Below, piece after piece: positions 23,469 through 35,581 of a stretch of DNA of 64,000 bases. A program made the translations under genes and the position numbers. How positions within the stretch are numbered: position 1 is the first letter of the stretch; each line of letters starts with the position of its first letter. The notes below the pieces were generated by a model. That model did no database searches. It saw only the letters and a program-made list of their open reading frames with translations, and was not told where the DNA came from. Source of the DNA: Trebouxia sp. TZW2008 (taxonomy: Eukaryota > Chlorophyta > Trebouxiophyceae > Trebouxiales > Trebouxiaceae); assembly GCA_002118135.1 (NCBI GenBank), contig BDIU01000118.1:248001-312000 (forward strand), given 5' to 3'.

Positions 23469-24831
23469 CAGTCTAGACAGGCATTTTCTGCAGTGGTGCA
23501 AAACCTCGGCGCTCTGGGACCATCGGCTTGAATTGCCATTGAAGATGGCATGTGAGCGCTATTTGCATCTGGCGCTCTCACTGCAGCACCGGTCAAGTTC
23601 GTGAGGCGTCACCATTGCTTCTGCTGTCTTCTGGCGTAACCTTGAGATTTCTGGCGTAAGACGACGTAACTACAGCAGTTTCAAAATTTGCGTCTGTGGC
23701 GATGCTGGGTGTGCATAATTGCCTCGCTGATTGGCTTTCGGCAAGATTTGCGTCTCGTTATCGCTGACCACAACCTGCGCAGCATCTCAGTTAATCGTGC
23801 ACATCTTGTCGAAGGGGTCCACGCAATTAGGACAGCGCCCGTGTGCACACAAGCACCCTTGATCGGCTGATCCCTTCTTGAGTTTCAAACTGGTCGAGCT
23901 TTTTCTTGCTCAATCCCCACGACGGAGCAAGTTTGGCTTGCGTGCATTGGTCCACCTCCTCCAGAAGCCTTTTACACGCAAAGTTCTGCCAATTGCGCAT
24001 TCTTTCTCGGGCCAGGTATGGCATGCAGTGTGCCTACAGCTGTGCCAGCAATATTTTGGGTGCAATCGTGCGATATGTTCCACAGATATGCGCACTTTGC
24101 TGATGGTGATGTTGACTCTGATTGTGCTTGTTTGTTGGGCAGGTGTACATGCAAGCTGAGACTGCGAGGGCAGCCAGCTTCCTTTGAGCTGCTGAATTTG
24201 CTGGAATGGCTTTTCAAGCTGCACAGCTGCGATGTGAACCATTTGGCGATGTGCATGAGGATGGCAGCAGATATGACAGCTGGACACAGTAAGCTTCAAC
24301 AAAGCCTTCTCATGACATGCTTTTTGCAAACTTGCAACTGGTATCATGAATTTTACCAACAGCATCTTTTTCGATCTGGCCTTGCATTCGGCTTGTTTAT
24401 GGTCAACAAGCAGAACTTTTGAGCCCTTTATTGTGTTGGGCTGGCATTGCAAGTCGATGTCAGCTCCCTGGCTGCCATGTTGTGGGTGGCCTCACGATCA
24501 TGCGATCATTCTCGTGATTTCCATATTTTGCAAAAATAAATCAGCAGCTAGCCATAGAAGTTGCTGCCGGTATGTGCTGCCACAGCTTTTGCGCCTGTGC
24601 TTGACTGTGCATCCTGCGGCTCTGCACAAGAGCGCGTTTGCTTTTTCCAGCCTGCACATCACCTCTTTTGCTTCTAGAGCTAGGTTCCGGTGGCTGCCCT
24701 TGCCGCGCGAGCCTTTGTTACCCCCACTACGATCTAAGTAAGGACAGCGGGAGTTTTGCTGCAGCGACAGCATCAATCGGAGCATAGCGTGGATCGCGTA
24801 CAGTTGTGTGAGCACTCAGAGCTTCGTTTTT
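23469..24831. promoter_or_regulatory. Divergent promoter region, AFG1-like and AP2 genes
   Basis: The ATPase gene is transcribed leftward from 23468 and the AP2 gene rightward from somewhere before 24832. The 1.3 kb between them must contain both 5' regions and perhaps non-coding first exons. Open frames such as 24018-24422 and 24346-24741 look random in composition. A GTAAGGACAGC word near 24737 matches the interior of the MITEs, but no terminal repeats surround it. Confidence 0.45.
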
Positions 24832-27800
24832 GGTGTTTAGGCCGTTTGGTCAAGGGCTGACGCACCGCCAGCAGGCAGCGGCCAAGTTGGACGCGCTCTT
24901 GAACGCAGCAGCAAGTGCTTCCGAGGTCAACATTTGCGGTCAACAGCGAAACGTTCATCTCGCACTGCCTTCTGAACAACCTCAGGCGGCACCAGCAAAC
25001 GGTGAGCGCCAAAGCTTGCGACTCTGCCTCCTGTGTATCCTCATCCTGTACATCAGAGCTGTTATTGTGAGTAGGTTTCAGCAGTTGTCTTTTGTGGCTA
25101 CACTGTCGCGATGCATTGATTGGAGGCATGCTGCCTTGTTTGGCAATTGTCCACTATCGCAGAGTCATCATTGTACACTGACCATGCAGGACTCTATCAA
25201 CACTCATTCCCTCCTTCGCACCCTGCATCTCTTCTCTCTTCCTGTAGGCCTCCATCTCTTGCACATCCCTCTGCATCAGAAGCCTCAAGCGCAGACAAGA
25301 CCAGGCACACAGCCAGCGACAACAGCTTCAGCTTCACCTCCAGCTTTTCCTTGTACCAAAGCATTCCAGAATACTTCCGCCAACACATGGAACCACCTGA
25401 AGTGCCTGATCAGCATGCATCAACCCATCAGCTTGTCAATACAGTCCAGCCACAGCCTGTGAAACAGGAGTCTCAGAGGACTTTACGTTCAGCAGGCAGG
25501 AAGTCACACCAAGCCAGCTCCCTCCTGGATGAGTTTCGTGCTGAAGAGCTGCAGACACTGTCTCACCTGTTGCCAGAGACAGCAGCAACCAGGGCAGTAG
25601 GCTATGAAGGGCAGCACAGTGATAGCCCTGCCTCACCTCCCTCTGCATCCACTGTTGGCTCTCAGCCCACTGTTGATGAGCAGACTAGCCCTCAGATTAT
25701 GCCCAGGGCGCTCACCAGAGCTGGCACAAAGCGTTCCAGCAGTAAGAGCCTGATCACATTGTGTTGATCAGAGCTGCATGATGGCAGCAATTTGTACTGA
25801 TCCTGTGTCATGCATCAATACTCTTTGTGCCAGAAAGCATTGAAGCAATGGTTGCACTGTTTGGTAGCACTCTGGCAAACAGCTTGTCTGACACTACGAC
25901 ATGCTTGAGGCATGATACCTAAAGCAATATACAACCTAAACCTTGCAATGCTCAGGCCATGCTTGAGAACAGAGTGAATTTTCTTCACATGTCTGCTGCT
26001 CACTCACAAGCGAGTGGCCATCTGCTATGACATTATCACCCATCCCATGACTGCACGCTCTTGGTATTGCAGGACACACAGAGCAGCTGACAGAAGCAGA
26101 CATATTGGCCGCAGACGAGGGCTCCAAGCACGTGTCGTCCACTTTTAGAGGGGTCTACAAACGCAAATTTGACATGAAATGGAGGGCAGAAATCACTGCA
26201 GGTGCGGCCAACAGCAGCTTTGGAAATGTAGTCGACTGCTTACTGACTGTTGAGCTGAGCATGCTCCAGTCTTTGTGCCGCTGTAGCAGTCAGTGCATGC
26301 AATGCACTCATGCCAGCTGTAGACCAATTGCAAGCCTCAAAGGAAAATTTTGACCTGAAAAAGACTTTATTGACACTTGGCTGCTGTTCAAAACAATGGT
26401 GTAGGTTCATGTCAGCAACATGCACAGGTACAACCTCTACCGTAACCATTCATTTTGCGAGACAGGTCACCACATGTCAATGCAGGACGTCGCAAGCGGT
26501 GCTTGGGAAGCTTTTCCAGTGAGAGGGAAGCTGCAGAGGCCTATGACAAGGCTGCTCTCACCCTCAGGTTGCTCTCTGACCCTTGCTCCCATCATACTTC
26601 TCCCTTATACCCTGGTCTTCAAGCCACCAAAAGAGTGCCCTTTCTGCAAATCATCACGTGAAACTGATTGGTCACATCTCTGGTCACATAGAGCTTGAAG
26701 TGCAAAGCATGTATGGAGGTGATTGCGCAGGTGTTGTGTATCATTGTGTGGGTACACAACTGATTTAGTGTGGTCTGCTGACCAGGCTTTCACTTGCTAC
26801 AGTCACCAATTACAACAAAATATGGGTTGCCTGCATGCTGTGTAGGCTCAGGGTTGTCATAGTTTGGCAATGTGCACACAGCCATTATCAAATTCTGCTC
26901 TCATTCTGCATCTTCTTGTTGCAAGCATGTTCTTCATTGCTCTGGCTCTATTGTGCAGTCTGATGTCTTCATCTATACATTCACAGACTCAACCCTGGCT
27001 GCAGGGGCCCAGCTGCCTTCACAAACTTTCCTGCAGACCATTACGCCAGCGTTAGCACACGCAATGAGCCAGTGAAGGGCCGGTCCGGGATGGCCCTGAA
27101 GGACCGTCGTTTCATGGGGGTCACCTGGTGCCCCTCCCAGCAGCAGTATGAGGCCCGCATCTGGACCAGGTATGTTTTGCTTCCTGATGAGCATGTGGTG
27201 AAAAAGCTGTGGTTTTCATTAGAAGCTGTTGCTAACTATCAGCAGCAGCAGTAGCACAAGGCCTGCACAAAGTCTGTCTTACGCCTTTTCAACACGTTGC
27301 AGTTTCTTTTGACTTCTCATCAACAAACGTGCTTCTGCTGACTGCTGTTCAGCAGCAGTTTGAAGCCTGCATTTGGGCCAGCCTGCCTCACTGCCTGATT
27401 GGCCTGTTTCAAGGACGCACTTGGTCTATGCTGCAACCTGGAAGCTGCAGTTCAGCAATAGTACAAGAGCTGTATGTGAAACAGTAGTGCATGCTCTCAT
27501 CTACTTGCATGTCACGTTTGCCAGAGCGGCGCCATTGTGTGGTGCAATCCCTCGTCTCTACTGTGTTCCTGTGATGACACCCTCAATATACTGTGTATTG
27601 CATGTGATATATGATGATGCACTGGTTTTGCATGTTGTGTATGGTGATATACTAATTCTGCATGAATGCAGGAGTGGGGAGGAGCATCAGCTGGTGGGCA
27701 TGTTTGATACACCAGAAGCAGCAGCTCACGCCTATGACCAGGCTGCACTGAAGATGCATGGACCTGAAGCCTACACCAACTTCCTCTGTAAGCATCGCTT

Positions 27801-30800
27801 GTTGGTTGCTTATGTGCTCAGCCAAAGCTATGACGTCCATGCAGTGCAAAGCTCTGACAACACTTGCCACCTGAATGTAGCCTCCATGCATGAAGCAAGT
27901 GGGCAGTAGGCAACAACTGTACAATATGGTGGAGATTTGGCTTTGCAGTACGATTGGGCTACATGTCATCAGCGCAACAATGGAATTTCTTGGCATGCAA
28001 CAGGTTTGCTTGCTCTACCCGCACAAGCCGTGGCAAGTGCACAGGATCAGTGGGAGCAATCAGCTAGTTTGCATGCAGCATCGGGCTGAGCTGCCTCAGA
28101 CATCTGCTTTTTGAACTAGACAGCAGCAGCAAGCTAATAGCCACGGGTCCCTGTAAGACTCACTGAAGCCAGGCAGCTTCATGGGCAGAGCTGACTGTGA
28201 TCATCAAGGCAGTTGGTCTAAGCAATGTCTTGAGAATCTCACCTGTATGCTTTGGCTTGCAGTGAAATCAGAGGCAGGCACACAGCGAGGCACTTTCACA
28301 GGACCCACAAGGGCGGGTCAAATTGCCAGGACAGGGCTGACAGTGACAGTGAAAGCCAGTGCCCTGAGCAAGGCCCCCAGTGGCAAGGGCTCCTCCAAGT
28401 TCAGAGGGGTCAGCTGGCACAAGGACAACATGAAGTGGCGGGCCACCATCTTCAAAGGTATCCAGACATTGTTTGGCAATGCTGTTTTCAAGCTGGCAAG
28501 CTGTGGTGCATATGGGTCAAGCAGCGGTTCCTGAGCAAAAAGCAGTGAATGCATTGTCATGCTGTGATGCAAATGCATTGTCATAGTGTTCTTGTTGTGT
28601 CAACGAAGTTGCTCAGGCGCTCTCAAGTCTCTTGAGAGCTGCACTCAACAAGGCGTCATGTCCCGTGCTTCGTGCCCATTATAGGTTGTTCAGCCTCAAG
28701 ACAAGTGCTTGGCCTCAAGGGACAAGCAGTCCACATTTATGTCAATAGTGCTGGTGCTCTTGAAATATGCATGGTGACTAAGGCAGCTGATGTATGAGCC
28801 TAGCTGGGCTTGCTGAGCCGGTCTAGCAGTCCTTTTGAATGAAAGAAATGTATGAATGGTTGAAAGAAATGATGTATGAGGTTTGGCCTGCAGGTAGCAA
28901 GCCGGTGCACATTGGATATTTCGACAGCCAGCAGGATGCCGCACGGGCATATGACCAGGAGGCTATCCGCCTGCGGGGCCCCAACACCAGCCTCAACTAC
29001 CCCATCACTGACTATGACGTAAGCTCTGCACCTTGCTGCTGATCTGCATGCTCTGGCACGCCATGAAAGCTAATATATCCATAATTGTGGTGTACTGTTT
29101 GATGATGATTGGAAGCCCTACTTCCTGTGGGCTGCATTTGTGGTTGCAGCATCATCAATCAATTGATGTTGTTCCTTACAGCCAGGGCTTACACCTTTTC
29201 TACCAAATCAAGCCAGACCAACTTTGAGCGCACATGACAACAACCCCACATTCTTCTGCAGCTCTTTGACAGCCAGGACATCATTCTTGGTTCTGGGCTG
29301 CCTTCTCATAGCAGAAGCTGCCATTCTGCGGCTCGACAACATGGACTCTGTATTATATTCTTCTGAACCTCAACTGTAAATTCTGGCAATGCTGGTTCCA
29401 TAATCAGCTCTACAAGTTAGCTGTTTTGGCTGATGCTTTTGATCCTCCTTCAGGTGGGAGCCCCAGCAGATCCAGAATTGGATGGCGATAGCCTGAGCCC
29501 TGAGGGCAGCAGCTTCAGCCCCAGCCCTACCCCCAGAGGCTTGCTGCCAGAGGGCTCCTTTGTGGATGAGTCAGGCAGACTGGTGGGGCCTGCAGGGGTC
29601 GCCCCCCTGGGCACCCTGGGGGCTCCCCGCCTGGATGCCCGCCTGGTGGCAGTCTTCAGCCCCAGATCCAGCCCTGCTGGCTTGAGTGATGACATGGTGG
29701 GCGACCGTCACTGTTGCTCACAAATGCTTGCAGTGCTGCGCTGTGGACAATTAACGCTTGATCTTCATCGCATTCATTCTTTAACTTTTTGTACCCATGT
29801 TTTATCTCGTTCAATGCAATCAGCTGCATGCAAGGCACAGGCTGATGGTTGGCAACTCGGGATGTCAGCTGTGAGCTTAGACACCTCCTGATAAGCATGT
29901 ACCAGAGCGCTTTGTCCTGCCAATGCCTTGGTTGGTTGTCAAGTGTTCAAGTGGAGTGTCAGCTGTACCGCATCAGTCTGCTAAAACTGCAAAATGAGAA
30001 GCAGATTATCAAACTGCTTGGCACCTGCAGGAGAGTAGGGATGTAGGCAGCCGGGCAGGCTCAGAGGGTGGGTACCCATCCCACACCCCTCCAGGGGTCC
30101 TGCTAGAGGGGTCTGATGCTGGGCCCTCCAGCTCTGCAGATCTGGGGCTGCCTGCCGCAGCCCCGTCCCTGCAGGCCCTCATGCAGAGCAATCCAAACAT
30201 CCTCAAGACCATTCAAGTCAATGAAGCCAAAGGTACGATCATCACAAGTTAGTGCTGTTTGATTGATTGCTTGACACCTGTGCCTGCACAAAGGCGAGAT
30301 AGGTGACAGGAATACCCCGCCTTGTTATGTAAGCAATACAGCAGGCTTACACCTGAAAGTGTGCAGATGATGGGGTTAGGGGGACAGGGAGGTATGGTGA
30401 TCACAATCCAGTGCTGTTGAAATCGCTGATCTGCTTTATCTGTGTATGTATATTGTGGTCAGTGGTGACGCTTAGAGGCATGACAATCGAGCGACGTGTC
30501 AGCGCTCTACACTTCAAATTACTACTGTCTTTGCTGTATTCTTGCCATCACAATAGTGATTCCATAGTCACTGTCAACAGAATAAGACCAGGTGCCAATG
30601 TGCATCAGCTGCAGCTTGTATGCTGCAAAAAAAGCACCATTCCACTTTTGCATGCAGCCCTGCTGTCAGCTGTTGTACCAGTGGGACTCAAAACAGCATA
30701 GGCTTGGAATGTGATTACCAGCACTATCATTCTTAGTTGTTGATGACATTGGTCTAGTCCTTGCATGCTCATTATCAAATCTTTTTTGTTTTGTCACAGG

Positions 30801-31344
30801 TGCTCTGTCAAAAAGAGGACGGCCTGTGGGCAAGTCAGCTCAAGCGCGGTCAGTGGACTCCCGTCAGCCCCTCAAGCCACCCCCCTCTACCCGAGGGGGC
30901 CGCCCGCCACTCTCTCGCCAGTCTTCCCGCCTCCAACGATCGCACTCCAGCACCCATAACGCCTCCCCAGACTTTACCGCTGGGCACAGTTCAGCTGACT
31001 GCAACACACCAGATGATGAAGAGACACAAACTGCCCCTAGTGCTGCAGAGTTTGAAGATGACTACGGCTCAGATGAAGCCAGACCAGAACCTGTGGATGT
31101 GTTAGCTGCTGCTGCAGCTACATTAGCAGGGTGCAAAAAGGATAAGCAAGTGAATCTGCCCATGTGGGGTCACAAGGGAAGGAGGACACAGGGGCATGAG
31201 TTGAGCGGGGATGATCTGGATCAGCCTGACGCCAGTGTCAGTGGCTCCAGGACACAGCGGGAAGTTGAGAGTGTGTATCAGCGGGGTGAAGGCACTGGTC
31301 GCAACTTGCGGCCACGCAGTGCCAAAAGGACTTGGTCTGACTGA
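24832..31344 (+). CDS. Transcription factor with three AP2 domains and an AT-hook
   Basis: This is a plant-type regulator of the multi-AP2 (AP2/ANT-like) class. The first coding segment seen, 24832 to about 25000 (AAAKLDALLNAAASASE), has no ATG, so the start lies upstream or in a missed exon. A Ser/Pro/Gln-rich exon follows at 25190-25741. AP2 domain 1 is split between 26145-26200 (STFRGVYKRKFDMKWRAEI) and 26488-26563 (CLGSFSSEREAAEAYDKAAL). Domain 2 is at 27100-27170 (RFMGVTWCPSQQQYEARIW) and 27671-27785 (LVGMFDTPEAAAHAYDQAAL). Domain 3 is at 28400-28457 (KFRGVSWHKDNMKWRATIF) and 28893-29020 (HIGYFDSQQDAARAYDQEAI). A linker with GPAAFTNFPADHY follows domain 1, as is typical of this class. 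Low-complexity exons at 29454-29695 and 30046-30230 lead to the last exon, 30800-31344, which opens ALSKRGRPVGK, an AT-hook. The stop is TGA. Confidence 0.88.
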
Positions 31345-32220
31345 TGCAACATTGCAGGGCATGCAATGCAGCACGCACGCAAACATTGATCCTTTACCTT
31401 TGGACCATTGAAGCATCAGCATCTGCTGTGATGCACCTTTGACTTCACGAACTGCATTGCCGGGACAAGTCCTTGATCAATAAACTAGTGCTTGTTTGAG
31501 TCATACTAAACTACATGTGAAGAGAGTTGCAATCACTCAGATAAAAGGTCTGCTTTGCTTTTGAAATAAGAAGTGAATGTTGTGACTGAAAAAGTCTGTG
31601 CTTTTGGTGAGAATGAAGTTTACAAGTCATGCGTCTTTTCTCCTTAGATTACTGTGGGGTTTAGCCTGTCTCGTCCAGGGCTTCATTTTGCGTTTCAGCA
31701 CTTCCACATTCATCTTTTGCTGATTCGACTGGTTGCATGTTTTTCATCCAGATACGGATGTTGTACTAATGCTGTTCTGTTTATGCCTCACGGGCAGAGT
31801 TTCCTGCAACCCCTACTGTCTGAACGCCTTGTTGCACAGCAGCGAGCTTATATGGTCATCGTTAGTTTTGCTGTACCTGGTGCTGGCTGTGCATCTGATC
31901 AAAGTCAAATCTGCCTGACAAAAAAATGTCTAAGTTTCGTTGCCAGCACTATTTAGCTTGAGCATGCAATACTTTCAAGTCCCGCTCAACAAATGCAGAT
32001 GGACATTGGCAGCGCGCGAGTGCACACATCTCGGTGCATCTGCCTTTTGGCAACCAACAATATCTTGTGCACAAGGTTGCATACTCTAGCAACTGCAATC
32101 TGAACCTGAAATTTACAGCACCTATTAAGGGTCAAAAACGGTAGAGACCCCAGCCTGCCAGAGTACCTATATCAAAGGAATCCAGACAAAACATGCTACA
32201 ACAACAGCCGGGATGTCTGG
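31345..32220. other. Convergent intergenic region, AP2 and haem oxygenase genes
   Basis: The AP2 gene ends at 31344 and the haem oxygenase gene ends at 32221, pointing toward each other, so this holds two 3' untranslated regions. An AATAAA-like word (ATCAATAAAC) is at about 31477. The plus-strand open frame at 31654-31956 has no recognised domain. Confidence 0.5.
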
Positions 32221-33541
32221 TCACATGGAACTGCTTACAGAGTACCATATCGCCCATGCTATCACAAGTATCAAGACTGCAGCAAAATACACCCAGCTTG
32301 GTATCAGCTTCTGCAAAGCAATCATGAAGCGGCGATAGCCCACATGAAATCCCCTGATGATGGCTATGTTGTATTCAAAAACCTTGCGATGTTCTTGCAG
32401 CACCTGCACAGTGTCATCACAACACAGGTTGAGCATGTCATATGATGGTCCGTCCAGACTGCATATTGATCTCAAAAGCATTTGTCACAACATTGTTGTG
32501 TCTGTTGTGAGATTTAGTTTCCAGACCTTAATGAAACAGGATATTGCCAGCGCCTGCTCATGATTTGAGGAGGCAAGTCACACTCAATGAAAGTGTGCAT
32601 CAGCTGCATACTCAAACAAGCGAGGCGTACCTCTTCCACCTCCTGAGAACTCAGTGTTTCTGGTAGCCGATTGATGATCTGCTTATACTCAGCCCTCAAA
32701 GGCTGTATGGGCTCCTGCATAACACATGTCACTGACATTACACCTTGACTCTGGCTGTAAGAGGGTACTCATGACTCTGTTGCCATGCAGCACAAAAGCT
32801 AGCTTGCCTGGTAGTCAAATGTTGAGGTGCCTTTGCCAGGCTTCAGCTGGACGTGCTTTGTGAGCATGCGCTTTGTGAGCTGCCCACCTGCCATGATGGC
32901 GGAATGCATGGCAAAGCTGTGGGCTATGAGCAGATGGGGTTGCTGCTCAGCGATCATGCTCAGCCTAGCAAGGTACTGCTGTGCTGGCGGACTGGGCTGA
33001 ACTCTTGACTTCCATCTTTGGCTGCAGAGACAGGCATTGGTTCAGGTCACGATCAAGGAAAAGAAAGCAGGTATGCTTTTGCATGTCATGACGGGCCTCT
33101 TTGTCAGTAAAAACAGAGTGGGATCATGTTTATGTCATTCGAAGCGTAGTACTTGCGTTCCAGCATAGGGTCTCACCAGCGGAGGGCGCTCACCCCAGAA
33201 AGTATTCAAGATCTTGTTCAATATGTTTGTGTCTCTCTACTCTAGGCAGAATTTCGGTGATGGTTGATATGGCTGCAGATCAGGACCCATCATGAGTGCC
33301 ACGCATGCATTCGCATATAGCAGACTAGCTGACATCGCTACTTACATGCTGAGTGCCTACACTTGTACAGCATCTGTTCGATCGTCAAGTATACATGATA
33401 GAATGATCCGAGGGCCTTCCCGTACACTTGTTTGTCGGTGAAAGCAACCATGAGCTTGGCCACCACTAGGGCCGTGGACACAGCATGACCCGATGAGGAT
33501 GCTGCTCTCAGCTGCTCGGTAAAAAGCAACTGCTTGACCAT
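32221..33541 (-). CDS. Haem oxygenase-like protein with C-terminal membrane anchor
   Basis: Haem oxygenases open haem to biliverdin, CO and iron. The ATG at 33541 gives MVKQLLFTEQLRAASSSGHA, placing a histidine where the haem-ligating His of the family sits. The exon continues LVVAKLMVAFTDKQVYGKAL and FYHVYLTIEQML. The next exon has VERHKHIEQDLEYFLG (about 33260-33195). The following exon (33030-32815) has WKSRVQPSPPAQQYLARL and HSFAMHSAIMAGGQLTKRML, matching the family's distal-helix Gly-Gly-Gln region. Later exons give LRAEYKQIINRLPETLS (32700-32570) and VFEYNIAIIRGF, and the protein ends in WVYFAAVLILVIAWAIWY plus a few residues before TGA. A single C-terminal helix means a tail-anchored protein, as in animal haem oxygenases, in contrast to the soluble plastid enzymes of plants. 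An upstream ATG at 33650 is open in another frame and looks less likely. Confidence 0.82.
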
Positions 33542-33756
33542 AGCGATACTCGGTTGATGGCAGGCGCTTCACCAGGTTTACAGCTGTCTCCTGTGGGGTT
33601 GGCAGCGTCAGCTCACGGCGCTCTGCAGCTCTGCAAATGTGCAATGCCATGCATCACATGCATGAAAACTTATGAGTTTAACCGGCAAGCAAGCGCGACG
33701 CTTCAGCGGACGCGTAATCGGGGTGTCCTTGCTACTGCTGCTGTGCTCTCAAGCTT
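33542..33756. promoter_or_regulatory. Short bidirectional promoter, haem oxygenase / thioesterase
   Basis: The two start codons point away from each other and are only 215 bp apart, so 5' untranslated regions and both core promoters must share this space. I see no clear TATA box. If the haem oxygenase began at the ATG at 33650, the gap would shrink to 106 bp. Confidence 0.6.
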
Positions 33757-34991
33757 ATGCAACATTCGTTAGCGCGCGCGGTCTGTCACCTTTCTTTTGC
33801 GTGTTTGCTGATCAGACCTGCCCGGGCATCGAAGCCACTGACATCTCGATACACCTGGCGATCAAGTGCTAACTCATTAGCGGCTGTCAGAGGGGGCAGA
33901 ACTTTGACAACTGCGCATAAACGTAGCCGAGTGCACGCCATGCAGGCTCAGACTTGGCAATACCCCAAGCCACTGTACTTCCCAGCCAAAAGCAAACACA
34001 CCGCGACAGTCATCATCCTGCATGGCCTTGGTGATACTGCAAATGGCTGGGCTGACTTTGCTCCAATGCTACAAATGCAGCTGCCACATGTGAAGTTTGT
34101 CTTCCCTACGGCACCCACAGTAAGGCTGCCTAGCTGCTGGCAGCTTGTCTGGCCAACAAATGAGAATTATGTTGCTGACAATTGACTGTATGCAGAGGCC
34201 AATCACCTTGAATGGCGGCATGCGGATGACAGGCTGGTTTGACATTTTCAGTTTGGACAAACTTGAAAGGAAAGAGGACGAACCCGGTCTGAAGGATGCT
34301 CTCAGGTGCTACAGCAAGTCACACACCCATGACAGCTTGTTGCTACATGTCTGAAAAGGAAACCACTGCAAAGACCGTTCATGAACTGAATGGCCTGATT
34401 TGCAATATCAAATTGGCTATGCCAAGCATATTGCAGGAAGAAGGCTCTTTAGTATCCAGCTGTCATGCCAAACAATGCAATGTCTGCAGGAATTTAGAGG
34501 CTCTAGTACAAGCTGAACAATCAGATGGCATTGATAGCAAGAGAGTCCTCATTGCTGGCTTCTCACAAGGGGGCGCAGTCAGCATGCTCATGCTGAGGTC
34601 CAACATCAAAGTTGCCGCTGTACTAGGCATGAGCACCTGGCTACCTTTGGCAGACGATCCACCAGTGATGTCTGCTGAGAACAAGAATACGCCTGTGTTA
34701 ATGTGCCATGGAAATGCAGATCAAGTGGTGAGCAAGCTGAAAAGATCTCTCTGCGTTTTTGGCTGAACATATCTGACGTTGGCCATGCTGATTATGTTGT
34801 GCATGCCAAAACTGGTTCTTAGTGCCTGCAAGTGGTTGCAGGTAAAGTACATGTATGGCCAAGCAAGCTATGAGAGATTGAAAGCTGCCGGCTCCCCTAT
34901 CAACTTCAAGACATACCAAGGACTAGGACACGGTGTTGACCCACAGGAGGTGCAGGACATTACAAAATTCATTGCACAGCATGTATCATGA
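33757..34991 (+). CDS. Acyl-protein thioesterase / LYPLA-type serine hydrolase
   Basis: This alpha/beta hydrolase family removes palmitate from proteins or hydrolyses lysophospholipids. The strand motif TVIILHGLGDTANGWADF is near 34000-34060, followed by KFVFPTAPT and then GMRMTGWFDIF (34215-34250). The nucleophile elbow is GFSQGGA (about 34558-34578). Next comes TPVLMCHGNADQVV with the catalytic Asp (34690-34728), and then GLGHGVDPQE with the catalytic His (34921-34950). TGA is at 34989. The triad is complete. Translation from 33757 adds about 60 residues rich in Arg/Ser/Ala before MQAQTWQYPKPLYFPAK; this could be an organellar targeting peptide, or the second Met near 33940 may be the true start. 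The stretch 34262-34480 probably contains an intron. Confidence 0.9.
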
Positions 34992-35581
34992 GCAGTGAAG
35001 CCAACAGTCAAGCAGGCTGTACGACTGTGAGCAGCTTGGTACAATAGGCTGAGGCCTTGGCTAAAGCGCTTCCATGATCCCAGCTTACGACGTATGTTGC
35101 ACTACAGACATGCAGATGGTCGTAAAGCTATCGACAATCTAAAGCACAATCCTAGCAGTTGACACGTTGGACGCCTGTGACGACAGATCAGCGCTCAGCT
35201 AGCTTGCTATCAGTGAAGTCTTCAAAGCAAGCTTGCAACATTGACGAACATATAGGCACACACTTAGCCTAGTAGTATGCTCTGTACTTTCTGTGTTGTG
35301 GCTTAGCATCAGATGCCAATCAATGGCATGCTGGCTTAGCATACATTTCACTTCGCATGAATGGACACTTCTCCCTGTGATGCAAGAGAAGCTAACAATG
35401 AACAATGCAAGCAGCCACGTCACACACATTCACATTTCAAACATGCAAATCGTCAGCTTCGTGCTGAGCTTCACTTGCACATCGCAGAGCAAACCTTCGC
35501 CTGCGCGCATCGCTGACGATCTACAAATTGTGCAGCACTTCCACGGACCTCTGTAAGCATCAGCAGATTCAATAGCGAGCC
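34992..35581. other. Intergenic between thioesterase and RAD51
   Basis: Both neighbours are on the plus strand, so this holds the thioesterase 3' end and the RAD51 promoter. Short open frames near 35199-35556 have no recognisable domain. Confidence 0.5.

Noticed and set aside
24346..24741. Plus-strand open frame as first exon of the AP2 gene
   Set aside because: Composition is random-looking, rich in Cys/His/Trp, with no fit to the Gln/Ser/Pro style of the following exons.
24728..24746. Third MITE copy at GTAAGGACAGC
   Set aside because: Only the internal motif matches; no CAGT terminal repeats or TA flanks were found around it.
33357..33650. Start of haem oxygenase at the ATG at 33650
   Set aside because: That frame reads through the first exon out of register with the haem oxygenase blocks; the ATG at 33541 opens the matching frame and gives a normal family N-terminus.
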